DNA of 64,000 bases from Wohlfahrtiimonas larvae (GTDB taxonomy: Bacteria; Pseudomonadota; Gammaproteobacteria; Cardiobacteriales; Wohlfahrtiimonadaceae): NCBI RefSeq assembly GCF_039543665.1, contig NZ_BAABKE010000003.1:1-64000 (forward strand). Reading direction: 5' to 3'. Below, one piece after another: positions 51,630-61,064 of this stretch (within the stretch, counting starts at the first letter, position 1; each line of letters begins with the position of its first letter). The notes under the pieces were generated by a model. It searched no databases, had not been told where the DNA came from, and worked only from the letters and a program-made list of their open reading frames with translations. Made by a program: the position numbers and the translations under genes.

Positions 51630-53684
51630 TTAAAACTTAAATTCTGCGGTTAGACCAAATGAACGTGGACGCTGCTTAATAGCCTCTCTTCTTTCATTTG
51701 CGGGAATGAATGTTGGGCGCTCTGAATTGAACACGTTATCTGCATAAAATGAAACACGCGCTGATTCAATACCTGCCATTTCAAATGTATAACCTGCATA
51801 TAAGTTCACTTGTGTATAAGAAGAAATTTTGCCGTTGTTATCATTGGTGTAATTGGAATAATATTTATCTGTCCAATGGACATTACCACCCACATCCCAA
51901 TTTTTGTATGTGTAATGCGTCCCTAAATTAAATGTGAACTTCGGTGCACGACTCAATTCTCGACCTTCAACGCCACTATTTGGATATTTTTTAATATCAG
52001 TTTTGAGATAACTTAAACCACCGTTAACTAACCAATTTTGTGTTGCCTGATATTTAGCAGAGATTTCTGCACCATATGTATCTACCTTATCTGCATTACG
52101 AATAACAACTGAATTTGCACTCAAATAATAAGGCAACTGCATATCTTTATATTGGTTATAAAATAGATTTGTAAAAATTTCTAACTTATTATCCAACGTA
52201 CGAATTCTATTGTATAACTCATAATTCCAAACTTGTTCAGAATCATATTCATAAGCTACAAATGGTACATCGAAGGTAATGCCCGCACCGCCTGGATTGT
52301 AGCCTTTACTCACTTTAAATCCTGTTGTAAAGTTTTCTGTAGGCTTCCAAGCAATATCTACTTTAGGTAGAAATACCGTTTTGGATTTATCTACATTGAC
52401 TGTCACCAATGAACTGCCACCATGACGCTTATGAGTCTCTTTTTCTACTCGGCCTGCAACTGTAATATCCCAAGTCTTAATAGGTGAATATGTCACTTCC
52501 GCATAAGCGGCTTTTGTTGTTGTTTTATCTTTGAAATCATTAGATCGCCCAAATAATTTGACCGATTCATCCTGCTCACCGGAAAAGAAGAATAAACCAG
52601 CTAAACCACGAATAGATCGATCACTATTATTAAACCTTACAATAGGTTCAATCTGCCATTCTTTACCATCAACTGTCGCAGGAATCCCTTGAACATGTGG
52701 CGCTCCCATACGATTATTTTTATATTTGGTATAAATAACCTTATTTGAAAATCCTAGATAATCATTAGCTTGCCAATCAATATCCCAAATACCAGCATAA
52801 GATCTTGTTTTGAACATCGGGCGCTCTGGTGTATAGCGTGGTGCACCGGGATTAGTCGACGCCTCATTTTGCGGTGTACGTGATTTAATATTATTAAATG
52901 TCAAACGTGTAAAAAAATCAGGAAAGTTCGAAGGTGTATATAATAACTTTGCCCGCATTGTGGTTGTTTCAATATCTCTAGGACTACCCACAGGCTCATA
53001 ATTCATCAGTTTTACATAACTTTGACGAGTTTGGCGGTCATAACTCACACGAAATGCTAATTCATCAGAAATGATCGGGCCAGAAATCACAGCAGATGCT
53101 TGACGGCTTTTTTGGTTACCTGCTAATAATTTAGCACCACCTTCCCAATCAAAGCTTGGGTCTTTGGATGTCATAACAATTGCACCTGCGATTGCATTAC
53201 GGCCTTGAGAAAAACTTTGAGGACCTTTAAAAACCTCAATTTGCTCCATATCCCATAACGACTGAGTTGCAAAAGCAAATTCGTTATAGGTTGCGGATCG
53301 GCCGTCTGTTAACATATTTAATCGTGGACGAGAACCCGCTAAGAAAGCAACAGCGCCTTGCGCTGGCCCAGAACCATCTACACCACGAATTGCAGGTAAG
53401 TCATTCCCCACACTACCAACATCTACCACGTTCAATGTTTGTTTCAATAAATCCTTCACAGATTGCACATTACCATCTGCCTGCATTTGGCTGGCACCAA
53501 AGATCTCTGTACTTGCTGATGTTTCAAAATGTGATCGCCCTGCTTTTTCACCGACAACAATCACTGCATCTAAATCAGTAATTTTATCTTCTTTTGCAAT
53601 GTCTTCTGATGATTCATCCGCAAATGCTTGACCTGAAACTAAGACAGCCATCATTGCGATGGCTATTTTTTGATGTTTGAACAT
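51630..53684 (-). CDS. TonB-dependent siderophore receptor
   Basis: About 684 residues from the ATG at 53684, which has an AAAGGAA ribosome site. Signal peptide 1-22 (ending AFA), a TonB-box-like DAVIVVGEKAGRS, plug motifs VKDLLKQTLNVVDVGSVG, AIRGVDGSGP and IEVFKGPQSFSQGRNAIAGAI, and a barrel ending in FGLTAEFKF. The IAGAIVMTSKDP stretch and layout recall the FyuA/PupB side of the family. First gene of the uptake run, preceded by a Fur-like box. The exact siderophore cannot be told. Confidence 0.88.
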   Translation of the reverse strand: MFKHQKIAIAMMAVLVSGQAFADESSEDIAKEDKITDLDAVIVVGEKAGRSHFETSASTEIFGASQMQADGNVQSVKDLLKQTLNVVDVGSVGNDLPAIRGVDGSGPAQGAVAFLAGSRPRLNMLTDGRSATYNEFAFATQSLWDMEQIEVFKGPQSFSQGRNAIAGAIVMTSKDPSFDWEGGAKLLAGNQKSRQASAVISGPIISDELAFRVSYDRQTRQSYVKLMNYEPVGSPRDIETTTMRAKLLYTPSNFPDFFTRLTFNNIKSRTPQNEASTNPGAPRYTPERPMFKTRSYAGIWDIDWQANDYLGFSNKVIYTKYKNNRMGAPHVQGIPATVDGKEWQIEPIVRFNNSDRSIRGLAGLFFFSGEQDESVKLFGRSNDFKDKTTTKAAYAEVTYSPIKTWDITVAGRVEKETHKRHGGSSLVTVNVDKSKTVFLPKVDIAWKPTENFTTGFKVSKGYNPGGAGITFDVPFVAYEYDSEQVWNYELYNRIRTLDNKLEIFTNLFYNQYKDMQLPYYLSANSVVIRNADKVDTYGAEISAKYQATQNWLVNGGLSYLKTDIKKYPNSGVEGRELSRAPKFTFNLGTHYTYKNWDVGGNVHWTDKYYSNYTNDNNGKISSYTQVNLYAGYTFEMAGIESARVSFYADNVFNSERPTFIPANERREAIKQRPRSFGLTAEFKF

Positions 53685-53720
53685 GAAAAGATTCCTTTTA
53701 GTTAACAAATATTGCCTGAT

Positions 53721-53737
53721 ATTACAATTTTTGTAAT
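53721..53737. promoter_or_regulatory. Palindromic site, candidate TetR operator
   Basis: ATTACAA and TTGTAAT are perfect 7-base inverted repeats with a TTT spacer, between the receptor gene and the divergent tetR gene. Size and symmetry suit a TetR dimer site; it lies where binding would block the receptor promoter or early transcript. Confidence 0.5.
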
Positions 53738-53750
53738 ACTATCACTATTT

Positions 53751-53773
53751 AATAACAATGCAAATGATTATTA
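53751..53773. promoter_or_regulatory. Fur-like box upstream of the receptor gene
   Basis: On the minus strand TAATAATCATTTGCATTGTT resembles the common gammaproteobacterial Fur site (consensus GATAATGATAATCATTATC), with the AATAATCATTTGCATT part matching best. Consistent with iron repression of the uptake operon. Confidence 0.6.
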
Positions 53774-53854
53774 ATCTCAAATGAAAAATACTTGGCTTTA
53801 GGTTATCTGATAATTTTCAGTTACCATATGCCAATCAATGTAGGTGAGAAGGTT

Positions 53855-54454
53855 ATGAATCTGGACAATCAAACTCGACAAACAATTATCCAAGCCAGCG
53901 AAAAGCTATTTAGCCAACATGGTTGGCAACGAATTTCTATCGGAGATATTTGTGCTGAAGCAAAAATCAGTCGCGTGAGCTTTTATCGCTATTTTAAAAA
54001 TAAAATAGAGCTGCTTAAAGAGATCATTACATTACAACAAGTTAAAGTAAAAACACGTTATACAGAAATTCTACGTGATACCAAAAATATTGAAGAACTC
54101 ATCAATGCAATTTTTGATTATCAAGAAGAAGCGCTAAAACAATTTTTTACGCCACCTGTTCTAAAAGATTTTGATAATAATAAAAACAAAGATCTTGATG
54201 AATTTTTTCATCAAGAACGCCAAAAAAAGTACATCTTCATGAATCATTTTTTTGAAGAGCTACAACGCAAAAAAATCATTTATGCCAACTATCCTGTACC
54301 ACTCATTCATAATTATTTACGCATTATGGATGAATTAATGTTCAGTGAACATGTGCAAGCTATGTATTGCGGTGAAAAAAAAGAGCTTCGCAAGGATATC
54401 TTGAAACTCATTATGTTTGGTTTATCTGGCCCAACTTTACATCAAACTGAGTAA
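53855..54454 (+). CDS. TetR family transcriptional regulator
   Basis: A 199-residue regulator from the ATG at 53855 (AGGTGAGAAGG ribosome site). The N-terminal helix-turn-helix reads QTIIQASEKLFSQHGWQRIS, then IGDICAEAKISRVSFYRYF and KNKIELLKEI. The C-terminal ligand-binding part is helical and lacks known family motifs. Divergent from the siderophore-uptake operon, so probably its local regulator, in contrast to the AraC-type YbtA of yersiniabactin loci. The frame is open upstream to 53792, but that part is poorly coding. Confidence 0.85.
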   Translation: MNLDNQTRQTIIQASEKLFSQHGWQRISIGDICAEAKISRVSFYRYFKNKIELLKEIITLQQVKVKTRYTEILRDTKNIEELINAIFDYQEEALKQFFTPPVLKDFDNNKNKDLDEFFHQERQKKYIFMNHFFEELQRKKIIYANYPVPLIHNYLRIMDELMFSEHVQAMYCGEKKELRKDILKLIMFGLSGPTLHQTE

Positions 54455-54462
54455 GCAACAAA

Positions 54463-54488
54463 AAAAGCTGAGTAAATACTCAGCTTTT
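54463..54488. terminator. Bidirectional terminator between tetR and the D-lactate dehydrogenase gene
   Basis: AAAAGCTGAGT and ACTCAGCTTTT are inverted repeats around a short AT loop, between converging genes. Confidence 0.85.
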
Positions 54489-54510
54489 ATCTAAATACAA
54501 ACACTAAAAT

Positions 54511-57363
54511 TTATTGTGAACAATGATTCAATAAAGCTTCAATGCTTTGGTATTCAATCCCCGAATGTTCGGTTAAACCAATTTGGCAAGTACGGCTCAT
54601 AGAAACACCATGATCACAACTTTCAGGAATATTCTTCTTCAATAGTCGCAAACCATTAGCATTCAATTCAGGTAGTAACATCCCTTTATTTCCCGCATAA
54701 CCACAGCATGCAATATTCGTAAAGCTTAAATCATCCGTACAAGCTTCTGCCAATTTTGTTAAAGCAGGTGCTGCTTTCATTTTGGTTGCAGAGCATGGAA
54801 TATGTAAAGACAAATGCTCGCGCTTATTCACAATGGTTAATTCTGGCAGAACTTTTTCAACTAAGAAAGTTGCTGCATCATAGAGTTTAATTCGGCTATC
54901 CAATAAACCTTGATCCTGCGCTTCAAAGAGCTTTAAAGCACATGGTGCATTATCAATATAAACAGGATATTCTCCATTTTTGCTTGCTTTCAATAAAGCA
55001 TCATTCACGCGATTCACAGATTTTTCATTCGCTAATAATTCCTTTGTGGATTCAAAAGGCTGACCACAACATAAGCTTGTATAATTTTCAGGAAAAATAG
55101 CCTTAAAACCTGATTTCTTGAATAACGATAAAGTATGGTCAGCAACTGATACATGATCTGTCGTACCTTCTGCAAATGTACGATTCACACAAGAAACAAA
55201 ATAAACTACGGATTGCTTTGCATCATCATTCATCAATTGAGTGATGGGCTTCACAGATTTCGGCAAAGATGCAGGTAAAATTGGAATGCCTTTGAATATT
55301 GAATGCATTTTTTGAGAAATTTTTGCACTGTTTTGACTACCAATTGCATGAGAAACATTGATCATGCCTCTTGCCACTTTGCTCAAACCATTAATGTGGG
55401 ATTGTGCAAAGTTAGCGATATCCGGCTGACGATTGGCAACTTTCAATGCCTTCATCATTTCACCTGTGTTAATCCCAATGGGGCAACGGGTTGCGCACAT
55501 GCCAGTTGTTGCACAAGTTTCAATGCCCATATATGGATAAACTCGTTGAATGGATGCCAGTAACTCAGGATTTTCACCTGTACGTACTAATTCTTGATGC
55601 TGGCGCCACAATACAATGCGCTGGCGCGGTGTTAAAGATAATCCATCCGATGGGCACGCAGGCTCGCACAAACCACATTCAATGCATTGATCGATGATTG
55701 CGTCAGCTTCTGGCATTGCTTTGAGATTTTTCAAATGCAACGTTGGATCATCTGTGATGATCACATCAGGGTTAAAAATCCCTTTCGGATCAAAAATAGA
55801 TTTAATGGCACGCATGATGCCATAAGCATCTTCACCCCATTCTACTTTCACAAAAGGTGCAATATTTCTACCTGTACCATGTTCCGCTTTCAATGAGCCA
55901 TTGAAATCAATCGCCACGATTTTTGCGAGTTCATCCATAAAGAGATCATATTTTTTAACCTCTTCTTCATTGTCCAATTTTGGCGTGAGAATAAAGTGCA
56001 GATTCCCTTCCAAAGCATGCCCCATGATCATACCTTCTTCATAGTTATGCTTTTTCAATAAATCTGTTAATACACGAACGCCTTCTGCTAAGCGTTCAAT
56101 TGGCACTGCTACATCTTCCGTGATCACATTACTGCCTTGCGGGCGACTGCCACCAATGATGGGCAATAAACCTTTTCGCACGCTCCAATAGAAATCCGTC
56201 ACAACTGTATCTTTTGAGAATGAACTGTGCTCAGTTGCATGATGCTCTTTCACCAAATTGTTTATGAACTCAATTTGCTGATCGAGTAATAGATCATTTT
56301 CTGCTTTGGTTTCTATCAATAAGCAACCTGAATCATCAGGAATATCTGCATAGAAGAAATTAGGAAGATTTTGAGTTATGTGAGCACCCACACAACGAAT
56401 GCTGAGTGCATCCAACAGTTCCACAGAATCTACTGTTGCGCGTTGGCGTAAAGATGTTACAGCATTACAGCAATTATCTAAATCATCAAAATAGATCAAA
56501 GCTGAAGCTTTATGCGGATGATCCATCACTGTTTTATACGTAATTTCGCTGATGAATGCCAATGTACCTTCTGCGCCAATGATTAAATGCGCAAGCATAT
56601 CAATGGGATCAGTGAAATCCACTAAAGCATTAATGCCATAACCTGTTGTATTTTTTAGGCGATATTTATGGCGAATTTTGGTTTCTAATTCAGGATTATC
56701 ACGAATCACTTGTGCTAAATTTTGAATAGATTCCAAAAAGCTTGCATGAGATTGCCTAAAATTAGCAATGCTTTGATCATCGCTAGTATCCAAAATTGTG
56801 CCATCTGCAAGGATCAAGCGCATCGTATCCATTGTGTGATAGCTATTATCTTTCGTACCACAACACATGCCACTCGAGTTATTCGATGCTATCCCGCCAA
56901 TTCTTGCAGTATTAATGGTTGCAGGATCTGGTCCTATTTTTCTACCAAAGGGTTTCAAAGCTAAGTTTGCATTAGAACCAATCACCATCGGGCGGAGTTT
57001 AACTTTTGCACCATTCTCCAAAATTTTTGTATCAACAAAATCATCACCCAGTAAAATTAACACGGAATCGGAGGATGTTTGCCCTGATAACGATGTGCCA
57101 GATGCACGAAATGTCACAGGAATTTGATGATCATAAGCAGTTTTAATGATGCTTAAAACTTCAGATTCATTTTGAGCACGTACCACAATCTTAGGAATAT
57201 AACGATAACAGCTAGCATCTGTACCATATGCAAAACGTACTGCCAATTCTGTATATATTTGTTTTTCAGGCAATACTTTCTTTAAAGCACTCTCAAACAA
57301 ACTATAATCACCCCGATTAATTTTTACATCTCCCATGATTGTTTTAGCCCCCCAGCCATACAA
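54511..57363 (-). CDS. FAD/iron-sulfur D-lactate dehydrogenase-type oxidoreductase
   Basis: A 950-residue fusion. The N-terminal FAD-binding PCMH domain (about 45-280) has VTFRASGTSLSGQT and PDPATINTARIGGIASNNSSG; an FAD oxidase C domain (about 290-550) has KAEHGTGRNIAPF. Two 4Fe-4S motifs follow: CIECGLCEPACPSDG and CATTGMCATRCPIG. Two CCG-type segments end the protein (SLCCGQPFES, IACCGYAGNKG). This matches the membrane-associated D-lactate dehydrogenases (Dld-II/YdiJ class) that feed electrons to quinones; a 2-hydroxyglutarate role is the alternative. Divergent from lldD. Start is TTG at 57363 or ATG at 57336; an AGGA precedes the former. Confidence 0.85.
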   Translation of the reverse strand: MYGWGAKTIMGDVKINRGDYSLFESALKKVLPEKQIYTELAVRFAYGTDASCYRYIPKIVVRAQNESEVLSIIKTAYDHQIPVTFRASGTSLSGQTSSDSVLILLGDDFVDTKILENGAKVKLRPMVIGSNANLALKPFGRKIGPDPATINTARIGGIASNNSSGMCCGTKDNSYHTMDTMRLILADGTILDTSDDQSIANFRQSHASFLESIQNLAQVIRDNPELETKIRHKYRLKNTTGYGINALVDFTDPIDMLAHLIIGAEGTLAFISEITYKTVMDHPHKASALIYFDDLDNCCNAVTSLRQRATVDSVELLDALSIRCVGAHITQNLPNFFYADIPDDSGCLLIETKAENDLLLDQQIEFINNLVKEHHATEHSSFSKDTVVTDFYWSVRKGLLPIIGGSRPQGSNVITEDVAVPIERLAEGVRVLTDLLKKHNYEEGMIMGHALEGNLHFILTPKLDNEEEVKKYDLFMDELAKIVAIDFNGSLKAEHGTGRNIAPFVKVEWGEDAYGIMRAIKSIFDPKGIFNPDVIITDDPTLHLKNLKAMPEADAIIDQCIECGLCEPACPSDGLSLTPRQRIVLWRQHQELVRTGENPELLASIQRVYPYMGIETCATTGMCATRCPIGINTGEMMKALKVANRQPDIANFAQSHINGLSKVARGMINVSHAIGSQNSAKISQKMHSIFKGIPILPASLPKSVKPITQLMNDDAKQSVVYFVSCVNRTFAEGTTDHVSVADHTLSLFKKSGFKAIFPENYTSLCCGQPFESTKELLANEKSVNRVNDALLKASKNGEYPVYIDNAPCALKLFEAQDQGLLDSRIKLYDAATFLVEKVLPELTIVNKREHLSLHIPCSATKMKAAPALTKLAEACTDDLSFTNIACCGYAGNKGMLLPELNANGLRLLKKNIPESCDHGVSMSRTCQIGLTEHSGIEYQSIEALLNHCSQ

Positions 57364-57474
57364 TTTGATTTTTCCTAATTATTTGCGCTACATTGACATT
57401 AAGGAATTAAATTATCAACACTGATAATGTAAAGCAAATGCTTTTATCTAAATAATGAACCATTGGAGAGTCAC

Positions 57475-58605
57475 ATGATTATTTCAGCATCCACCGATTA
57501 TCGAAAAGCTGCAGAAAAAACTTTGCCGCCTTTTTTATTCCATTACATCGATGGTGGTGCTTATGCCGAACACACATTAAAGCGCAATGTTTCTGATTTA
57601 TCAGAAATTGAACTCAAACAATTAGTTTTGCGTGATATGTCCAACATCAGCACAGAAACCAAATTATGGGATGATACATTATCCATGCCAGTTGTTTTAG
57701 CTCCCGTTGGTTTAACAGGCATGTACGCAAAGCGTGGTGAAGTTCAAGCAGCCAAAGCCGCAGCTAAACGTGGCATTCCTTTTACCATGTCATCGGTTTC
57801 CATCTGTCCAATTGAAGAAGTGACACCACAAATTGATCGCCCAATGTGGTTTCAGCTCTATGTATTAAAAGATCGTGGTTTTATGAAGAATGTTTTAGAA
57901 CGCGCCAAAGCCAATGGTGTCAAAACATTAGTATTTACAGTGGATTTACCAACACCCGGTGCACGTTATCGTGATGCGCATTCAGGCATGAGCGGGCCCA
58001 ATGCTAATCTTCGCCGTATGATCCAAGCATTCACACATCCAACTTGGGCTTGGAATGTGGGCGTGCAAGGTAAACCACACGATTTAGGCAATATCTCTAA
58101 ATACTTTGGCCAGCCCATTGGTTTAGAGGATTATATTGGATGGTTAACGAAGAACTTTGATCAATCCATCAGCTGGAAAGATTTAGAATGGATTCGTGAA
58201 TTTTGGGATGGCCCATTAATCATTAAAGGCATTTTAGATCCCGATGATGCTCGTGATGCTGTAAAATTTGGTGCAGATGGTATTGTAGTTTCCAATCACG
58301 GCGGACGGCAATTAGATGGTGTTTTATCTTCAGCGCGTGCATTGCCCCCCATTGCAGATGCCGTGAAAGATGATCTTAAAATCCTTGTGGATTCGGGCAT
58401 TCGTACAGGTTTGGATGTTGTTCGTATGATTGCACTCGGCGCTGACAGTGTGATGATCGGACGTGCTTATGCTTATGCATTGGCAGCAGGCGGACAAGAT
58501 GCTGTAGAGAACTTGCTAACACTCTTTGAAAAAGAGATGCACGTAGCTATGACATTAACAGGTGCAAATTCTATCAAAGATATTACCAATAAGATTTTAG
58601 TTTAA
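57475..58605 (+). CDS. lldD: L-lactate dehydrogenase (FMN, quinone-linked)
   Basis: A 376-residue FMN-dependent 2-hydroxyacid dehydrogenase (E. coli LldD 396). IDGGAYAEHTLKRNVSDL, VVLAPVGLTGMYAKRGEVQAA, the catalytic His-Gly-Gly in VVSNHGGRQLDGV, WFQLYVLKDRGF, FTVDLPTPGARYRDAHSG and LVDSGIRTGLDVVRMIALGA are conserved. Oxidises L-lactate to pyruvate at the inner membrane. The ATG at 57475 has a GGAGAG ribosome site; a TTG four codons upstream is not preferred. Back to back with the D-lactate enzyme. Confidence 0.94.
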   Translation: MIISASTDYRKAAEKTLPPFLFHYIDGGAYAEHTLKRNVSDLSEIELKQLVLRDMSNISTETKLWDDTLSMPVVLAPVGLTGMYAKRGEVQAAKAAAKRGIPFTMSSVSICPIEEVTPQIDRPMWFQLYVLKDRGFMKNVLERAKANGVKTLVFTVDLPTPGARYRDAHSGMSGPNANLRRMIQAFTHPTWAWNVGVQGKPHDLGNISKYFGQPIGLEDYIGWLTKNFDQSISWKDLEWIREFWDGPLIIKGILDPDDARDAVKFGADGIVVSNHGGRQLDGVLSSARALPPIADAVKDDLKILVDSGIRTGLDVVRMIALGADSVMIGRAYAYALAAGGQDAVENLLTLFEKEMHVAMTLTGANSIKDITNKILV

Positions 58606-58630
58606 TTCTGATACAGCCCACCATCAAAAA

Positions 58631-58655
58631 AGCCAACTCAGCAATTGAGTTGGCT
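58631..58655. terminator. Bidirectional terminator after lldD
   Basis: AGCCAACTCA and TGAGTTGGCT are perfect inverted repeats with the loop GCAAT, A-rich on the left. Shared by the converging 107-residue gene. Confidence 0.9.
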
Positions 58656-58682
58656 CATATTTCTAAAAGAAGCTAGACATAT

Positions 58683-59006
58683 CTATTTTTTAGTTTCTTT
58701 TTCTAAAACAACATCTTGACCACGCATAACTTTCCAGATAACAGCTCGGAACATCCAGAAATTAATAATTGCAACAGCTAGCAAAACAGCAACAGCAAAG
58801 TATAAAAAATATAACTGCCACATTGTTTTTGCATTAGCCATAAAATCATCTGCGCCAAAACGTAAGAATATAATTGCACCAAATGCCACAACAATCGTTA
58901 ATATTAAGATGGAAAGCCACAATTTTCTAACTTGTTCTTTTTTCATAAATAGTGCAGTTAAAATATAAAAAATAACTGCACCAACAACCATTACTAATTC
59001 CATCAA
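58683..59006 (-). CDS. Small inner-membrane protein, unknown
   Basis: A 107-residue protein with three hydrophobic segments (about 2-20, 30-49, 64-86) and a basic C-terminal tail (RAVIWKVMRGQDVVLEKETKK). Preceded by a AAGGAGCTAT ribosome site. Directly follows the fused TRAP permease gene on the same strand (75-base gap) and could be co-transcribed. No family recognised. Confidence 0.6.
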   Translation of the reverse strand: MMELVMVVGAVIFYILTALFMKKEQVRKLWLSILILTIVVAFGAIIFLRFGADDFMANAKTMWQLYFLYFAVAVLLAVAIINFWMFRAVIWKVMRGQDVVLEKETKK

Positions 59007-59081
59007 ATAGCTCCTTATTTTATTTATTCATATGCGAATTCTAGCAAGATAAACACGTTAACAATATAACATATGAATATT

Positions 59082-61064
59082 TTATACCATTCTAACCTGC
59101 TGTGACTTACGGAGATTTAACATCACCATCCCCATCACTACAAAAATACCAATAATATCAGTATATAATTCTGGAATGATTAGCATTAATGCGCCCACAG
59201 CTAAAATTAAACGTTCAGCAATATTCATGCGTGCCTTAAAGTACCCCTCTACAGCCGCACCTAAACTAATCACACCTATAATTGATGTAATGGAGATCAT
59301 AATGATGGATAATAATGGTGGTGCTGGGAACTCCGTCACATTCATACTTGTTAACCCTGTTGTATCGATATACAGCATTGCAGGATTATAAACAAACATA
59401 AAAGGTACAATAAAACCTGCTAAAGCAAGCTTTAATGATTGCCAGCCAGTTTTCATCGGATCACCACCTGCAATACCTGCACCTGCAAAAGATGCCAATG
59501 CAACGGGTGGTGTGATATTAGCGAACAACCCAAAATAAAATACGAATAAATGCGCAACCAATACTGGTACACCTAAACCAGCAATTGCAGGCGCTGCCAT
59601 TGTTGCTGTGATGATATATGCAGGAATGGATGGTAAACCCATGCCCAATACCATAGAAGCTAACATCGTTAAGAATAAAGTCAAAAATAATGAATCTTTA
59701 CCAATGCTTGTGATCATAGAAATCATCACGCTCGCAAAACCTGTTAAGCTCACTGTACCAATGATAATACCCACAACCGCACAAGCTGCCATTACTGGCA
59801 AAGATTGCTTCGCACCAGAAATTAAAGCATCCACAATGTCTTTAAAACTCATTCGCGTTTCTTTTTTGAATTGGCTCACAATCACGCTGATGATGATGGT
59901 ATAAAATGCTGCGAAGTTGATTGGCACAGATTCGGATAAGAAATAAACCAATGCAAAAATTGGAATTAATAAATGCCCACGTGCCAACAATACTTCTTTC
60001 ACTTTCGGTAGATCAGCTTTTGGAATGCCTTTAAGGTCATCCTTCCCTGCTCTAAAATGCACTTGCGCGATCACGCCCAAATAATAAAGTAACGCTGGGA
60101 AAAATGCTGCCAATGCAATCGTGCTGTATTTAACGCCTGTAGTTTCCGCCATGATAAATGCACTTGCACCCATGATCGGTGGCAAAATTTGCCCACCCAC
60201 AGAAGCACTTGCCTCAACGGCTCCCGCAAAGTTTGCATTGTAGCCCACGCGTTTCATCATCGGGATTGTAAAAACACCTGTACCTACAACATTACCTACT
60301 GCTGAACCATTGATACTGCCCATAAAGCCACTTGAGATCACCGCAACTTTAGCTGGTCCACCTTGCTTGTGTCCTGCTAATGCTAAGGCTAAATCATTGA
60401 ACAGTTGCCCCATGCCAGATTTAGCCAAAAATGCGCCAAACAGAATAAATAAGAAGATAAATGATACGGAAGCACCAATTGCTGTTGAATATATCCCTTC
60501 CATTTTGAGATACATCTGCCCAAAAATATCACCCAAATCATAAGGGCGCGTTAATAAGCGGTCAGGTATAAAATCATAATGGCTGATGAATGGATAAATT
60601 AAGAATATTAATGCCAAAATCGGTAGAATCCACCCCATCACACGGCGCGCGCCATCGATGACTAAGATTACCGTCATAATACCGAAAGCAATATCTAATT
60701 GATTAGGAATACCACCGCGTGTATTCATAATTCCATCGTATTCAATCCAAAGATAACCAAAAGATGCAAAAGCACAGAGCATTAAAAACCAATCATAAAT
60801 AGGCACCTTTGTACGATTTTGTGAAGGATAAGCTGGATAGATTAAAAAAATCAATGCCAAGCCGATCGAAACATGGGCTGCACGATACAACAATTGTGGA
60901 ATAGGATAATAAGTAGTAACTAAATGATACAGCGAATAAAACAGTGCTAAACCTGCGATCAATAACTTGATATTGCGATTGGAAGGATTACGAACTAAAG
61001 ATTCTCGATCAAATTTTTCGAGGATTTTCTGCCCTTCATCAATTTGAGGCTGTGAACTTGTCAT
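59082..61064 (-). CDS. TRAP transporter fused permease (DctQM, TAXI type)
   Basis: A 660-residue permease in which the small and large TRAP membrane subunits are fused, with about seventeen membrane helices. The N-terminal DctQ-like part (1-180) precedes the DctM core with GASVSFIFLFILFGAFLAKSG, VISSGFMGSINGSAVGNVVGTG, TIPMMKRVGYNANFAGAVEA and GLPSIPAYIITATMAAP. This architecture always pairs with TAXI-type binding proteins, as encoded two genes upstream. Overlaps the DUF1850 gene by 26 bases. Confidence 0.93.
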   Translation of the reverse strand: MTSSQPQIDEGQKILEKFDRESLVRNPSNRNIKLLIAGLALFYSLYHLVTTYYPIPQLLYRAAHVSIGLALIFLIYPAYPSQNRTKVPIYDWFLMLCAFASFGYLWIEYDGIMNTRGGIPNQLDIAFGIMTVILVIDGARRVMGWILPILALIFLIYPFISHYDFIPDRLLTRPYDLGDIFGQMYLKMEGIYSTAIGASVSFIFLFILFGAFLAKSGMGQLFNDLALALAGHKQGGPAKVAVISSGFMGSINGSAVGNVVGTGVFTIPMMKRVGYNANFAGAVEASASVGGQILPPIMGASAFIMAETTGVKYSTIALAAFFPALLYYLGVIAQVHFRAGKDDLKGIPKADLPKVKEVLLARGHLLIPIFALVYFLSESVPINFAAFYTIIISVIVSQFKKETRMSFKDIVDALISGAKQSLPVMAACAVVGIIIGTVSLTGFASVMISMITSIGKDSLFLTLFLTMLASMVLGMGLPSIPAYIITATMAAPAIAGLGVPVLVAHLFVFYFGLFANITPPVALASFAGAGIAGGDPMKTGWQSLKLALAGFIVPFMFVYNPAMLYIDTTGLTSMNVTEFPAPPLLSIIMISITSIIGVISLGAAVEGYFKARMNIAERLILAVGALMLIIPELYTDIIGIFVVMGMVMLNLRKSQQVRMV

